From: Pullilachnospira sp963929535 | GTDB lineage: Bacteria > Bacillota > Clostridia > Lachnospirales > Lachnospiraceae | DNA: 64,000 nucleotides | Direction: 5' to 3' | Assembly: GCA_963929535.1 (NCBI GenBank) | Contig: CAWVIZ010000001.1 | Span: 186,001 to 250,000 of the forward strand | Shown here: one piece after another, positions 63,960 to 64,000 of the stretch | How positions within the stretch are numbered: position 1 is the stretch's first letter | Layout: each line of letters starts with the position of its first letter | Notes under the pieces: generated by a model | The model's database searches: none | What the model was told of the DNA's origin: nothing | Seen by the model: only the letters and a program-made list of their open reading frames with translations | Position numbers and translations under genes: made by a program

Positions 63960-64000
63960 ATCAATACCTCCTGTTTTTGTCACATACTCTTTTCTGCGCA

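Overview
The window looks like a chromosomal segment of an anaerobic gut-type Firmicute, most likely a member of the Lachnospiraceae. This is judged from the 16S/23S genes, the clostridial gene order rho-rpmE-DUF1385-prmC-prfA, and typical family members (YerC/YecD regulator, DUF4364, DUF1836, DUF1540, class III ribonucleotide reductase with NrdR boxes, T-box-controlled thrS, AUU-started infC). I did not measure base composition or run any search; species-level assignment is not possible by eye.

Layout. 1-4140: a cut-off alpha/beta hydrolase, an unrecognised membrane-anchored protein, the rRNA methyltransferase rlmD and a small acidic membrane protein. 4260-8740: a 51-bp repeat array, pcrA, a DUF1836 regulator and a D-2-hydroxyacid dehydrogenase. 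9020-14890: one rRNA operon on the minus strand in the order 16S-5S-23S, driven by three tandem promoters with 17-nt spacers. 15470-18050: a lipoprotein, YerC and a PHP phosphatase. 18320-21400: a TPP riboswitch with terminator, a MITE, thiT, a radical SAM protein and a DUF4364 regulator. 21400-25420: rarA, a polysaccharide deacetylase and infC-rpmI-rplT with an attenuator-like leader. 25480-32100: two paralogous lipoproteins, DUF1540, a thrS operon under a T-box, two gene remnants and a DegV protein. 32140-39480: arginine biosynthesis (argCJBD plus a dehydrogenase, divergent argG) with candidate ArgR boxes.

39500-48210: a second MITE copy, a remarkable FtsH-like protein lacking both the AAA+ and the protease domains, an MFS exporter behind a MerR-like promoter, a two-headed cell-wall amidase with 17 binding repeats, and nrdD with paired NrdR boxes. 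48360-60020: hflX, a TPR lipoprotein, glmM, a nucleotidyltransferase, a 51-bp repeat array, then prfA-prmC-DUF1385-rpmE-rho and add-cdd. 60170-64000: a block with a large serine recombinase, an XRE regulator, a hairpin-rich stretch with oriT-like features and a Mef-type macrolide exporter; this is probably the left end of an integrated mobile element that continues past the window.

Two families of intergenic repeats link otherwise unrelated places. One is a 143-bp element with 5'-GTAA ends and perfect 8-bp target duplications at both full copies (18639-18781 and 39507-39649), plus decayed copies and isolated terminal hairpins. The other is a palindromic 51-bp unit centred on GTGTGCC/GGCACAC, found singly and in tandem arrays. 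The FtsH-like protein, the MITE family (one copy sits between the TPP riboswitch and thiT) and the 51-bp repeats are the observations most worth following.
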